The notes beneath the pieces are model-generated. The model saw nothing but the letters and a program-made list of their open reading frames with translations, was not told where the DNA came from and searched no databases. DNA of 64,000 nucleotides, from assembly GCF_022179245.1 (NCBI RefSeq), contig NZ_BPQM01000029.1, forward strand, positions 17,730 through 81,729, read 5' to 3'. The stretch is from Methylobacterium gregans (GTDB lineage Bacteria; Pseudomonadota; Alphaproteobacteria; Rhizobiales; Beijerinckiaceae). The first letter of the stretch is position 1. The number at the start of each line of letters is the position of its first letter. Of the stretch, positions 8,150-17,917 are shown piece after piece. The position numbers and the translations under genes are program-made.

Positions 8150-9307
8150 ATGATGGTTTCTGTCGCGCGTTCGCCCGATCCCTCTCACGACGGCGCCCAC
8201 ATGGACTCGGCTGCCCAGCGAGCGGGCGCCGTCCTGACTGTCGATCTCGGAGCCGTCGTCGAGAACTACCGCTTCCTGCGCAAGCGGGCCGGCGGCGCCG
8301 TTTGCGCCGCCGTGGTCAAGGCCGATGCGTACGGGCTCGGGGTCGACCGGATCGCACCAGCCCTCGCACGGGCCGGCTGCCGCGATTTCTTCGTCGCCAC
8401 GCTCGACGAGGGTATGGCGCTGCGGAATGTCCTCGGCCTCGGCCCCCGGATCGCCGTTCTGCACGGTGCGCCGCCGCGGGCCGAGCCGGACTGTCTCGCT
8501 GCCCACCTCGTTCCGGTCCTGAACGGTGCGGAGCAACTCGCAGCGTGGCGCAGGCTCGCCCGCGACCGCGGCCGGTCTCTGCCGGCGATCCTCCAGGTCG
8601 ATACGGGCATGGCCCGCTTCGGGTTCTCGCAGGCGGATCTTGCGCACCTGCTCACCGCGCCGGATCCGTTCGAGGGCGTCGCACTCGGCCTCGTGATGAG
8701 TCATCTGGCCTGCGCCGATACGCTCGACCATCCGGCCAATGCTGAGCAACGCGTCGCCTTCCGATCCGTCCGCGCGCGCTTGCCCGGCATTCCCGCGAGC
8801 CTTGCGGCCTCCTCTGGCATCTTCCTAGGGCCTGAGTTTCACGCTGACCTCGTCCGACCGGGCGCCGCGCTCTACGGGGTGAACCCGCAGCCCGGTCGTC
8901 CCAACCCCATGCGGCCGGTGGTGCGTCTCCAGGCCCACATCCTGCAACTGCGCGACGTCGCGACCGGCGTCGGCATCGGTTACGGCCACGCCGCCGTCGC
9001 CCATCGCCCGATGCGTCTTGCGGTGGTCGCCGCCGGTTACGCCGATGGCTATCTGCGCAGCGCTTCCGGACGCGGCATGGCCTTTGCGGGCCCTTATCCT
9101 CTGTCCGTACTGGGGCGTGTCTCGATGGACAGCCTGATCCTCGACGTCACGGACGTGCCGCCGGAGCATGTTCCGCTCGGCGGTTGCGTCGATCTGATCG
9201 GGCCTGGCCACGGCCTGGATGCCGTGGCCGAGGCCGCGGGCACCATCGGCTACGAGGTGCTGACGAGTCTCGGGGCCCGCTACCACCGCATCTATCGCGA
9301 GGCTTGA
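8150..9307 (+). CDS. alr: Alanine racemase (catabolic type)
   Basis: A 385-residue PLP-dependent alanine racemase that interconverts L- and D-alanine. The PLP lysine lies in AVVKADAYGLG (about residue 57), and the C-terminal beta domain carries the usual VSMDSLILDVTDVP segment. It is followed 12 bases later by D-amino acid dehydrogenase, so it is probably the catabolic (DadX-like) enzyme feeding that dehydrogenase rather than the one for cell-wall synthesis. An internal ATG at 8201 (MDSAAQRAG) could be the true start, since the first 17 residues are not conserved-looking. Confidence 0.92.
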   Translation: MMVSVARSPDPSHDGAHMDSAAQRAGAVLTVDLGAVVENYRFLRKRAGGAVCAAVVKADAYGLGVDRIAPALARAGCRDFFVATLDEGMALRNVLGLGPRIAVLHGAPPRAEPDCLAAHLVPVLNGAEQLAAWRRLARDRGRSLPAILQVDTGMARFGFSQADLAHLLTAPDPFEGVALGLVMSHLACADTLDHPANAEQRVAFRSVRARLPGIPASLAASSGIFLGPEFHADLVRPGAALYGVNPQPGRPNPMRPVVRLQAHILQLRDVATGVGIGYGHAAVAHRPMRLAVVAAGYADGYLRSASGRGMAFAGPYPLSVLGRVSMDSLILDVTDVPPEHVPLGGCVDLIGPGHGLDAVAEAAGTIGYEVLTSLGARYHRIYREA

Positions 9308-9319
9308 GGAGGGTTAACG

Positions 9320-10585
9320 ATGCACGTTCTGGTTCTCGGCGGCGGCGTGGTCGGCGTCACCTCAGCCTGGTACCTTGCCAGGGCCGGCCATCAGGTCACG
9401 GTGCTCGACCGCCAGCCCGGAGCGGGGCTGGAGACCAGCTTTGCCAATGCCGGGCAGGTCTCGCCCGGCTACTCGGCCCCGTGGGCCGCGCCCGGCATCC
9501 CGATCAAGGCGCTCAAGTGGCTGATGATGCGCCACCGCCCGCTCGTGCTCTGGCCGAGGCTGGAGCCGCGCCTCTACGGCTGGCTCGCCCGCATGCTCGC
9601 CAACTGCACGGAGGAGGCCTACCAGCGCAACAAGGGCCGCATGGTGCGTCTGGCCGAGTATAGCCGCGACGCCCTGCGCGACCTGCGCCGGGAGACCGGC
9701 ATCGCCTACGACCATCGCGAGAAGGGCACGCTTCAGCTCTTCCGCACGCAGAAGCAGCTCGATCACGTTCCCGACGACACCCGCGTTCTCGACGCTTATG
9801 GTGTTCCCTACGCGGTGCTCGACCCCGCGGGCTGCATCGCGGCCGAGCCCGCGCTCGCCCACGTGTCGGGGAGTTTCGTGGGAGGCCTGCGCCTGCCCGG
9901 CGACGAGACCGGCGACGCACACATCTTCACGCAGCGTCTTGCCGCCCTCTGCGAAGGGCACGGCGTCCGTTTCCGCTACGACACCGCGGTCGCCGGTCTG
10001 CGCCGGGAGGCCGGTGCCGTTACCGGCGTTGTGACGGGCATGGGCGAAGTGCTAACGGCGGATGCCTATGTGGCGGCCCTGGGCAGCTACACGCCGGCCC
10101 TGCTCCGCCCGCTCGGGATCGATCTTCCGGTCTACCCAGTGAAGGGCTACTCGCTGACCCTTCCCGTGGCGGATGCCGAAGCCGCCCCGGTCTCGACCGT
10201 GATGGACGAGACCTACAAGGTGGCGATCACGCGGCTCGGCGACCGCATTCGGGTCGGCGGCACGGCCGAACTCGCCGGGTTCAGCCACGCGTTGCGCGGC
10301 CCGCGGCGGGAGACGCTGGTGCGCTCGCTCGCCGACCTGTTCCCGAACGGCGGTGATCCCGCGAAGGCGCGGTTCTGGACGGGCCTGCGCCCGATGACAC
10401 CGGACGGAACGCCGATCGTCGGCCGAACGGCTTTTTCGAACCTCTTCACCAATACCGGCCACGGCACGCTGGGCTGGACCATGGCCTGCGGCTCCGGCCG
10501 CTTGCTCGCCGACCTGATGTCCGGCTGCTCTCCCGAGATCGCCGCCGACGATCTCGCGATCGGCCGGTACCGCAGAGCGGCATGA
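9320..10585 (+). CDS. dadA: D-amino acid dehydrogenase small subunit
   Basis: A 421-residue FAD enzyme that oxidises D-alanine to pyruvate and ammonia at the inner membrane, passing electrons to quinone. The N-terminal dinucleotide motif ([19 protein letters not shown]) and the C-terminal FAD segment ([24 protein letters not shown]) match DadA. A GAGGAGGG ribosome site lies before the ATG. It forms an operon with alr. Confidence 0.95.
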   Translation: MHVLVLGGGVVGVTSAWYLARAGHQVTVLDRQPGAGLETSFANAGQVSPGYSAPWAAPGIPIKALKWLMMRHRPLVLWPRLEPRLYGWLARMLANCTEEAYQRNKGRMVRLAEYSRDALRDLRRETGIAYDHREKGTLQLFRTQKQLDHVPDDTRVLDAYGVPYAVLDPAGCIAAEPALAHVSGSFVGGLRLPGDETGDAHIFTQRLAALCEGHGVRFRYDTAVAGLRREAGAVTGVVTGMGEVLTADAYVAALGSYTPALLRPLGIDLPVYPVKGYSLTLPVADAEAAPVSTVMDETYKVAITRLGDRIRVGGTAELAGFSHALRGPRRETLVRSLADLFPNGGDPAKARFWTGLRPMTPDGTPIVGRTAFSNLFTNTGHGTLGWTMACGSGRLLADLMSGCSPEIAADDLAIGRYRRAA

Positions 10586-10629
10586 CGGCGGCGTGATTCC
10601 GGTGCAAAGCCGGCGCGGCCCGCAACGCC

Positions 10630-11469
10630 TCAGCCGAGGCGCAGGGCGGCGATGCCCACGAGGATGACGAGCGCGGCCACGGCGCGGCCGGTGAGAAGCG
10701 GCTCCTTGAGGATCGTCACGGAGATCAGCGCCGCCACGAGCACACTGGTCTCGCGCAACGCCGCAACGAGAGGGATCGGGGCGACCGTCATCGCCCAGAT
10801 CGCGATCCAGTAGGAGCCGAGCGAGAACAGCCCGCCGAGGAGGCCCGGCAGCGCCACGCCCCGGATCTGGCGCAAGACGCCCATGCCCCTGCGCCACAGC
10901 ACGAAGGCGGCGAGCGGGATGCCGTCCACCACGAACAGGGCGGCCGCGTAGGCGTGCGCGTCGCCGGCGACCCGGGCGCCGATGCCGTCAACCAGGGTAT
11001 AGCCGCAGATCATGAGGGCTGTGAGACCAGCGAAGGCGAGCGCGCGCGGTCCGAGGCGGCGACTCCGGCTGCCGAAGGCCATCAAGCCGACGCCGAGGCA
11101 TAGGATCGCGATGCCGCCCGCGGCCAGCGGCGCGACCGGCTCGCCGAGCGCGATCAGGGAGGCGAGCGTCGTGAGAAGCGGCGCGCTGCCGCGAGCGATC
11201 GGGTAGACCTGACCCATATCGCCTTGACCGTAGGCTTCCGTCAGCGCGACGTAGTAGCCGAGATGCAGGACGATCGAGCCGAACAGCCAGGGCCAGGCTG
11301 CCAGGGGCGGCAGGCCGAGCCAGACGAGCGCCGGCAGCGCGATCAGCCCCGCGGCCGCGGTGATCAGCGCCATGGTCAGGATCGGCTCCAGCCGCAGCTT
11401 GACCAGGGCATTCCAGCCGGCATGCATGCAGGCCGCCGCGAGCACCGCGGCGAAGACGGCAGCGCTCAC
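10630..11469 (-). CDS. EamA-family (DMT) membrane transporter
   Basis: About 279 residues with ten predicted hydrophobic helices in two EamA repeats; the second repeat begins near ALAFAGLTALMICGYTLVDGIGA. Proteins of this family export or import small metabolites, and the substrate cannot be read from sequence. The GTG at 11469 puts the first helix (FAAVLAAACMHAGWNALVKLRL) right at the N-terminus; a longer frame to 11514 adds arginine-rich non-family sequence. It converges with dadA. Confidence 0.82.
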   Translation of the reverse strand: MSAAVFAAVLAAACMHAGWNALVKLRLEPILTMALITAAAGLIALPALVWLGLPPLAAWPWLFGSIVLHLGYYVALTEAYGQGDMGQVYPIARGSAPLLTTLASLIALGEPVAPLAAGGIAILCLGVGLMAFGSRSRRLGPRALAFAGLTALMICGYTLVDGIGARVAGDAHAYAAALFVVDGIPLAAFVLWRRGMGVLRQIRGVALPGLLGGLFSLGSYWIAIWAMTVAPIPLVAALRETSVLVAALISVTILKEPLLTGRAVAALVILVGIAALRLG

Positions 11470-11743
11470 GCGGCCTCCGCAATCCAGGCGACGCGGTCGG
11501 TCGCCAGGGGCCACACCGGCGGCGTCGACACCCGGGCCGATGTCGCGGTCATGGGCCGGGCGGTCGCGCCTGATCGGCAGGGCGCGAGGAGGCTGGAGGC
11601 CGAATTCGACCTCGGCCCATTTACCGGGCGGGTATGAAGGCCGATGGAGGAGCGGATCATCCGAGTTGTTTCAGCCCTGTGCATGCGCCCTCATCTATCG
11701 CGGAGAGATCACACAAAGCAACAGAAAGCCACAAAAAGCCACG

Positions 11744-12544
11744 TCAGGGCGCTGCGATGATCCTGAGACCCCGCGCCGCCAGTGCCTCGGCCATGGAAGC
11801 GGGTGGAGCGGCATCCACGATGAGGCTCGTGCCAGCGGGAATGGGCTGGAGGCGGATCGGGGTCAGGCGGCCGAACTTCGTGCGATCGACGACGATGAAG
11901 CCGCGTTCGGCCGCACCGAGCATCGCCGCGCGCAGTTCCGTGGGCAGCACCGCGAAATCGGTAAGGTCACCGGATGCGGAGATGCCGCCGACCCCGATGA
12001 AGGCGATGTCGGCACGGAAGCGGCCGAGCGCGGCGATCCCCTCGGTGCCGAAGGCCGCCTCGTCCGAGCCGTTCACCTCGCCGCCGAGCAGATGCAGCCG
12101 GATGCCGGGCACCCGGCACAGCACCAGTCCGATCGACAGGCTGTTGGTGCACACCGTCAGGCCCTGCCAGGCGGTCGGGCCGCGGGCGGCGAGCGCCTGC
12201 GCGACGGCCAACGTGGTCGAACCCGAATCGAGCAGCACAACCATGCCGTCCTCGATGAGGCCGGCCGCGGCCCGCCCGATCGCCGCCTTTCCGGCCGGGT
12301 TGTCCGCGCGACGCACGGCGAGCGCCGGCTCATCGGATCGGTGGGTCGCGCCCCCGTGCACGATCGCGAGCTGTCCGCGCCCGGCCAGCGCCTTGAGATC
12401 GCGCCGGATGGTCTCGCGCGAGACCGCGAAGTGGGCCGCCATCTCTTCCACGCTGATATGACCGTCGGCCGCGAGCCGCTTCAGAATCTCGTCATGCCGA
12501 TGTGCGGCGATGGCGCGGGCGGACGGGATGTCGTCGGGGCTCAC
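11744..12544 (-). CDS. DeoR-family transcriptional regulator
   Basis: A 266-residue DeoR/GlpR-type repressor. The N-terminal HTH (RHDEILKRLAADGHISVEEMAAHFAVSRETIRRDLKAL) is followed by the sugar-phosphate sensor fold with DSGSTTLAVAQAL and FIGVGGIS. The GTG start at 12544 overlaps the TGA of the upstream LysR gene as GTGA, so the two regulators are translationally coupled. Its place beside the 2-aminoethylphosphonate operon suggests a role in that pathway. DeoR proteins usually sense phosphorylated metabolites, which would suit it. Confidence 0.85.
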   Translation of the reverse strand: MSPDDIPSARAIAAHRHDEILKRLAADGHISVEEMAAHFAVSRETIRRDLKALAGRGQLAIVHGGATHRSDEPALAVRRADNPAGKAAIGRAAAGLIEDGMVVLLDSGSTTLAVAQALAARGPTAWQGLTVCTNSLSIGLVLCRVPGIRLHLLGGEVNGSDEAAFGTEGIAALGRFRADIAFIGVGGISASGDLTDFAVLPTELRAAMLGAAERGFIVVDRTKFGRLTPIRLQPIPAGTSLIVDAAPPASMAEALAARGLRIIAAP

Positions 12545-13422
12545 GGCCGTTCTCCGATGGGCTGCCCCTCGACGGCGAGATCCAGGACGGCCCGGATCAG
12601 GCGCAGCGAACGGCGACGGGCGAGGCACACGATGGCGTGGCGATTCGACAGATCCGCCCCAGTGATCGGGACGGCACGGATGCGCCCGTCCTCGCCGCAT
12701 TCGAGGGAGGAGACGATGCCGATGCCGATGCCGGCGGCGGCGGCCTCGATCACTGCCTCGCGGCTGTCGAGCTCCATCAGGACGGCGGGCTCGATGCCGC
12801 GGGCGCGGCAGGCACGATCGAAGGTCCTGCGGGTGACGGAGGTGGGCTCGCGCAGCACCATAGATTGCCTGTCGAGGGCGGCGAGATCGATCGGCGCACC
12901 GGTCGCGAGAGCATGGTCCCGCGGCAGCACGGCGCAGACATGCGAGACCGCGAGCTCCTCCATGTGGAGCTCGTCGCGCCGCGCCGCCTCAGTCACCACG
13001 CCGATGCTCGCCCGCTCGGCCAGGAGGGCCTCGTAGGTCTCGGCTGCGTTGCCGAGGCTCAGACCCACGGTGATCCCGGGATGCCGCGCGCGTAGGCGCG
13101 CCAGCAGCGGCATCACGACATGGGGCGAATCGGCGGCGACCTCGATCCGGCCGGTGACGAGCGCACGGTTGGCGAGCAGGAGATCCTCCGCCTGCTCGAC
13201 CAATCCGAACAGCGGCCGCGTCAGGGCCGCCAGTGCCTCGCCCTGGGGGGTCAGCTCGGCGCTTCGGGCAGTGCGGCGGAACAGGATCAGGTCGTAGCGC
13301 TCCTCCAACGCCTTTACGTGCCCTGTGACCGCCGGCTGGCTGATGCTCAGCCGCTTGGCCGCGCGCGTGAAGCTGCCTTCTCGGGACACGGCATCGAAGG
13401 CGCGGAGCTGGAACAGGTTCAC
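12541..13422 (-). CDS. LysR-family regulator of aminoethylphosphonate catabolism
   Basis: A 293-residue LysR regulator (HTH VNLFQLRAFDAVSREGSFTRAAKRLSISQPAVTGHVKALEERY, then an effector domain). It is divergent from phnW with 118 bases between the starts, matching the LysR subfamily associated with 2-aminoethylphosphonate catabolism clusters. I chose the GTG at 13422 because the HTH begins directly there; the frame stays open upstream to 13674, overlapping phnW in antisense, which is not credible. Confidence 0.87.
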   Translation of the reverse strand: MNLFQLRAFDAVSREGSFTRAAKRLSISQPAVTGHVKALEERYDLILFRRTARSAELTPQGEALAALTRPLFGLVEQAEDLLLANRALVTGRIEVAADSPHVVMPLLARLRARHPGITVGLSLGNAAETYEALLAERASIGVVTEAARRDELHMEELAVSHVCAVLPRDHALATGAPIDLAALDRQSMVLREPTSVTRRTFDRACRARGIEPAVLMELDSREAVIEAAAAGIGIGIVSSLECGEDGRIRAVPITGADLSNRHAIVCLARRRSLRLIRAVLDLAVEGQPIGERP

Positions 13423-13540
13423 GGCAATCCATCGGTCAGGCTGATGGGAAGCATCACGACAAACGATTTGATCTGATGGGAGCGCGAACGCAAGATCTCT
13501 GCATCCGAACCGCCCTCGGCCAGGACGACGAAGGACGATC

Positions 13541-14650
13541 ATGGCTTCCGCCGCCCCTATCCTCCTGACCCCTGGCCCGCTCACCACCTCCGAGCGGACC
13601 CGCGCGGCGATGCTGACCGACTGGGGCTCCTGGGACGGCAGCTTCAACGGGCTCACCGCCAGTGTCTGCGACAAGCTCGTGGCGATCGCGAACGGCTCCG
13701 GCAGCCATGTCTGCGTGCCGCTTCAAGGCAGCGGCACCTTCGCGGTCGAGGCGGCCGTCGGCACCTTCGTCCCGCGCAGCGGCAAGATGCTGGTCCTCGT
13801 CAACGGCGCCTACGGCAAACGTCTCGCCCGGATCTGCGAGATGCTCGGACGGGACCACAGCATCTACGAGACGCCCGAGGACGTGCCGACGACGCCGGAG
13901 GCCGTCGACCGGCTGCTCAGCCAGGACCGGGCGCTCACCCATGTCGGGTTGATCCATTGCGAGACCTCGACCGGGATCCTCAACCCGCTTCCCGAGATCG
14001 CCGCCGTGGTGGCCCGACACGGGCGACGCCTGATCATCGACGCGATGAGCTCGTTCGGCGCGCTCCCGATCGATGCGCGCGCCATCCCGTTCGAGGCGTT
14101 GATCGCGGCCTCGGGCAAGTGCCTCGAAGGCGTGCCGGGCATGGGCTTCGTGCTGGCGCGCGAGGAAGCGCTGCTGGCTGCCGAGGGCAATATCGCCTCC
14201 CTCGCGCTCGATCTGCGCGACCAGCACCTCTACATGCAGCGCACCGGCCAGTGGCGCTTCACGCCGCCGACCCATGTGGTGGCGGCCCTGCACGAGGCCT
14301 TGCTGCAATACGAGGACGAGGGCGGCTTGGCCGCCCGCCACGCCCGCTACGCGCGCAACTGCCGGACCCTGATTACCGGCATGGCGCGCCTGGGCCTGCG
14401 CAGCTTCCTCGCACCCGAGATCCAGGCGCCGATCATCGTCACCTTCCACGCCCCGCGGGACGGCCGCTACCGGTTCGGCGACTTCTATGAAGCGGTGCGG
14501 GCCAAGGGCTTCATCCTCTATCCGGGCAAGCTCACCCGGGTGGAGACCTTCCGGGTCGGCTGCATCGGGGCTGTCGAGCCCGCCGACATGGAGCGGGCGG
14601 TCGAGGCGGTCGCCGAGACGTTTCGCGACCTCGACATCGAGATCCTCTGA
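13541..14650 (+). CDS. phnW: 2-aminoethylphosphonate--pyruvate transaminase
   Basis: A 369-residue PLP enzyme that moves the amino group of 2-aminoethylphosphonate (AEP) to pyruvate, giving phosphonoacetaldehyde and alanine. It begins with [11 protein letters not shown], typical of the family, and has the PLP lysine in [17 protein letters not shown] (about residue 194). The alanine it makes could feed general metabolism. PhnX is encoded 21 bases downstream. Confidence 0.96.
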   Translation: MASAAPILLTPGPLTTSERTRAAMLTDWGSWDGSFNGLTASVCDKLVAIANGSGSHVCVPLQGSGTFAVEAAVGTFVPRSGKMLVLVNGAYGKRLARICEMLGRDHSIYETPEDVPTTPEAVDRLLSQDRALTHVGLIHCETSTGILNPLPEIAAVVARHGRRLIIDAMSSFGALPIDARAIPFEALIAASGKCLEGVPGMGFVLAREEALLAAEGNIASLALDLRDQHLYMQRTGQWRFTPPTHVVAALHEALLQYEDEGGLAARHARYARNCRTLITGMARLGLRSFLAPEIQAPIIVTFHAPRDGRYRFGDFYEAVRAKGFILYPGKLTRVETFRVGCIGAVEPADMERAVEAVAETFRDLDIEIL

Positions 14651-14671
14651 ACCGCCGGCCGGGAGCGCGCC

Positions 14672-15499
14672 ATGTCCTATGAAAATCCGAAAGCCGTTCA
14701 GGGCGTGGTCCTAGACTGGGCCGGAACCGTGGTGGATTTCGGTTCCTTCGCCCCGACCCAGATCTTCGTCGAGGCCTTCGGCGCGTTCGGCGTCGCCATC
14801 AGCCTGGAAGAGGCGCGCGGGCCGATGGGCATGGGCAAGTGGGACCATATCCGCACGCTCTGCAACGCTCCGCAGATCGCCGCGCGGTTTTCCGAGACGT
14901 TCGGCCGCGCGCCCACCGATGCCGACGTGACCGCGATCTACGAGCGCTTCATGCCCCTGCAGATCGAGAAGATCGCCGAGCATTCCGCCATCATCCCGGG
15001 AGCCGTCGACGCGATCGCCGCTCTGCGGGCCCGCGGCATCAAGATCGGATCCTGCTCGGGCTATCCGGTCTGCGTGATGGAGCGCGTTGTGGCGCTCGCC
15101 CGGACCAACGGCTACGAGGCCGACCACGTGGTCGCCACCGATGAGGTGCCGAACGGGCGTCCCTTCCCGTCGCAGGCTCTTGCCAATGTCATCGCTCTGG
15201 GGATCGACGACGTCGCCGCCTGCGTGAAGGTCGACGACACCGTTCCGGGCATACTGGAGGGTCGCAGGGCCGGGATGTGGACGGTGGCGCTCACCTGCTC
15301 CGGCAACGCGATGGGCCTGAGCTACGAGGCTTTTCAGGCGCTGCCCGCCGAGCGGCTCGCGGCCGAGCGGACCCGGATCGCAGCGCTGTTTGCCGATTCC
15401 CGCCCCCACTTCCTGATCGACACCATCGCCGACCTGCCGGGCGTGATTGCCGACATCGAGGGGCTGCTCGCGGCCGGGCGCGTACCGCAAGCCTGCTGA
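14672..15499 (+). CDS. phnX: Phosphonoacetaldehyde hydrolase (phosphonatase)
   Basis: A 275-residue HAD-family enzyme that splits the C-P bond of phosphonoacetaldehyde to acetaldehyde and phosphate. The nucleophile is D15 in [13 protein letters not shown]; the Schiff-base lysine characteristic of phosphonatase is K56 in MGMGKWDHI; the later HAD motifs [12 protein letters not shown] are present. It completes the PhnWX route for AEP as a source of N, P and carbon. Confidence 0.96.
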   Translation: MSYENPKAVQGVVLDWAGTVVDFGSFAPTQIFVEAFGAFGVAISLEEARGPMGMGKWDHIRTLCNAPQIAARFSETFGRAPTDADVTAIYERFMPLQIEKIAEHSAIIPGAVDAIAALRARGIKIGSCSGYPVCVMERVVALARTNGYEADHVVATDEVPNGRPFPSQALANVIALGIDDVAACVKVDDTVPGILEGRRAGMWTVALTCSGNAMGLSYEAFQALPAERLAAERTRIAALFADSRPHFLIDTIADLPGVIADIEGLLAAGRVPQAC

Positions 15500-15727
15500 C
15501 GGCGCCTCGCGCGCCAGCAATCACTGGATGGGACGCCCGGCCCGGCAATGTCGGGTCGAGACCTACAGTCATGCCCGTATAGTCTCGAATATATGCCTGG
15601 ATTTTATGCCAAAAAACTGGGCAAATCTGCAAAAACTAGAAACTTGCCGCCGGGAGATATCGTCGCTCTACTGTCATCATGCCGGAGTTATGTGCCCCCG
15701 GTGTAGTCCGATGCTGGAGCCCCGCGC
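15500..15727. promoter_or_regulatory. Spacer with likely second promoter of the AEP cluster
   Basis: This 228-base gap separates phnWX from the transport genes. Bases 15575-15665 are AT-rich (TATAGTCTCGAATATATG and a run of A residues) in an otherwise GC-rich region, which suggests a separate promoter for the transporter. No exact operator can be assigned. Confidence 0.4.
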
Positions 15728-16744
15728 ATGAGACTCTTCTCGACCCTTGCCCTCGCACTCGCTCTAGCCGGATCGCCTGCGCAGGCGGCCGAGCGGACGA
15801 AGCTCACGGTCTACACGGCTCTGGAGAACGACCAGCTCGGTCCCTTCAAGGCGGCGATCGAACGGGCGGTGCCCGAGGCCGAGGTGGTCTGGGTGCGCGA
15901 CTCGACCGGCGTCATCACCGCCCGGTTTCTGGCAGAGAAGGACAATCCCCGCGCCGACATGGTGATCGGGCTCGCGGCCTCGAGCCTCCTGATGTTCGAG
16001 AAGTTCAACCTGCTGGCCGAGTACAAGCCTGCCGGCGCCGACGCCCTGAAGGAGGCCTTTCGCGACCCGAAGGCGCCCTACACCTGGACCGGAATGGACG
16101 CATATCTCGGCGTCGTGTGCTTCAACACCGCGGAGGCCGCCCGCGACGGCGTGAAGACGCCCCAGCGCTGGGAGGATCTGCTCCAGCCAGACCTCAAGGG
16201 CAAGATCGTGATGCCCCATCCCGCCTCGTCGGGCACTGGCTACCTGATGGTGGCCGGCTGGCTGCAGAGCATGGGCGAGGAGAAGGGCTGGGCCTTCATG
16301 GACCGCCTCCACGAGAACATCGCGGCCTACCTGCATTCGGGCTCGGCTCCCTGCGTCCAGGCCGCCCGCGGCGAGCGCACGGCCGGCCTCTCCCTCGACA
16401 TGCGCGGCGCCGCCGAGAAGACCAAGGGCGCGCCGATTGAGGTCGTGGTGCCCGCCGACGGCACCGGCTGGGACGAGGAGGCGATGGCGGTGGTGGCGAG
16501 CTCGAAGAACCTGGCGCTGGCTAAGAAGGTCGCCGACTGGGGGGCGACCAAGGCCGCGAGCGAACTCTACGCGAAGAGCTACGCGATCGTCGCCTATCCG
16601 GGCGTGTCGAGCACGCCCGCCAACTACCCCGCTAATGCCGAGGCGGGAATGATCAAGAACGATCTCGGCTGGATGGCCGAGAACCGCGACCGCATCCTGG
16701 CCGAGTGGTCGCGCCGCTACGAGGCGAAGGCTGCCAGGAAGTAG
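15728..16744 (+). CDS. phnS: 2-aminoethylphosphonate ABC transporter substrate-binding protein
   Basis: A 338-residue periplasmic binding protein of the iron(III)/AEP-binding group, with a Sec signal peptide (LFSTLALALALAGSPAQAAE). The mature part (LTVYTALENDQLGPFKAAIER...) resembles the AEP-specific binding proteins found beside phnWX. It captures AEP in the periplasm for the ATPase and permease encoded next. Confidence 0.9.
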   Translation: MRLFSTLALALALAGSPAQAAERTKLTVYTALENDQLGPFKAAIERAVPEAEVVWVRDSTGVITARFLAEKDNPRADMVIGLAASSLLMFEKFNLLAEYKPAGADALKEAFRDPKAPYTWTGMDAYLGVVCFNTAEAARDGVKTPQRWEDLLQPDLKGKIVMPHPASSGTGYLMVAGWLQSMGEEKGWAFMDRLHENIAAYLHSGSAPCVQAARGERTAGLSLDMRGAAEKTKGAPIEVVVPADGTGWDEEAMAVVASSKNLALAKKVADWGATKAASELYAKSYAIVAYPGVSSTPANYPANAEAGMIKNDLGWMAENRDRILAEWSRRYEAKAARK

Positions 16745-16794
16745 GCGAGCGGCAGGACCGGAGCAGGCGAAGCCCGACGAGGAGCGAGAGTGGC

Positions 16795-17892
16795 ATGACG
16801 AGACCCGATCCCGCACCGTTCCTGAAGGTCCAGGGCCTCTCGAAGAGCTACGGCGCCTTCCAGGCCCTGGGCGGGATCGACCTTGCGATCCCGCGCGGGG
16901 CCTTCGTCTGCTTCCTCGGCCCCTCCGGCTGCGGCAAGACCACGCTCCTGCGCATCATCGCGGGCCTCGACCGTCAGAACGGGGGCCGCATCGAGATGGG
17001 CGGCGTGGACGTCTCGACGGCGCCGCCGGCCGAGCGGGACTTCGGCATCGTCTTCCAGTCATACGCCCTCTTCCCCAACCTCACGGTCGCGGACAACGTC
17101 GCCTACGGGCTCGTCAACCGCCGGATGAAGCGCGACCGAATCCGGGCGCGCGTCACCGAACTTCTCTCCCTCGTCGGCCTGCCGGACCAGGCGACGAAGT
17201 ATCCGGTCCAGCTCTCGGGCGGCCAGCAGCAGCGCATCGCCCTTGCCCGCGCGCTCGCCGCCGCGCCCTCCCTGCTGCTGCTCGACGAGCCACTCTCGGC
17301 GCTCGACGCCAAGGTCCGCATCCGCCTGCGGGAAGAGATCCGCGCTCTCCAGAAACGGCTCGGCATCACCACGATCATGGTCACCCACGACCAGGAGGAG
17401 GCTCTGGCCATGGCCGACCGCGTCGTGGTGATGAACCACGGCCGGATCGAGCAGGTCGGCACGCCGGAGGAGATCTACCGCAGCCCGGCGACCGCCTTCG
17501 TCGCCGACTTCATCGGGGCGATGACCTTCCTGGACGCGACGGTGGCGCCGTCGCAGACGCTGCGCGTCGGCGCCGTCGATCTCGTCTGCGAGGACGGGCG
17601 CGGCTTCGTGCCGGGCAGTCCGGTGCGCCTGGGCGTCCGGCCGGAGGAGATCCGGGTCGGGGGCGTCGCCGCTGGCGACGTCAACGCGATCGAGGTGCGG
17701 GTGAGGAGCCTCGAATTCCTCGGCTCCTTCTACCGGGCGCGGCTGGAGCCGAGCCGCGACCTCGGCGGCAGCCTCGTCGCCGACCTGTCGGCCAACCTGT
17801 TCGGTGACCTGCGGCTCGCGGAGGGGCAGTACCTCTACGTGGCGCTGCCGCCGCGGGCGCTGCGCGCCTTCCCGCAGGCCGCGCTGGCCTGA
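16795..17892 (+). CDS. phnT: 2-aminoethylphosphonate ABC transporter ATPase
   Basis: A 365-residue ATP-binding subunit: Walker A GPSGCGKTT, signature LSGGQQQR, Walker B LLLLDEP, switch MVTHDQEEA, then a TOBE-type C-terminal domain from about residue 270. The ATG at 16795 lies just before the family-typical FLKVQGLSKSYG; the frame is open further upstream but overlaps no ribosome site. It lies between the AEP binding protein and permease genes. Confidence 0.92.
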   Translation: MTRPDPAPFLKVQGLSKSYGAFQALGGIDLAIPRGAFVCFLGPSGCGKTTLLRIIAGLDRQNGGRIEMGGVDVSTAPPAERDFGIVFQSYALFPNLTVADNVAYGLVNRRMKRDRIRARVTELLSLVGLPDQATKYPVQLSGGQQQRIALARALAAAPSLLLLDEPLSALDAKVRIRLREEIRALQKRLGITTIMVTHDQEEALAMADRVVVMNHGRIEQVGTPEEIYRSPATAFVADFIGAMTFLDATVAPSQTLRVGAVDLVCEDGRGFVPGSPVRLGVRPEEIRVGGVAAGDVNAIEVRVRSLEFLGSFYRARLEPSRDLGGSLVADLSANLFGDLRLAEGQYLYVALPPRALRAFPQAALA

Positions 17893-17917
17893 TCGACGCG
17901 ACGGAGGCTCCGACACG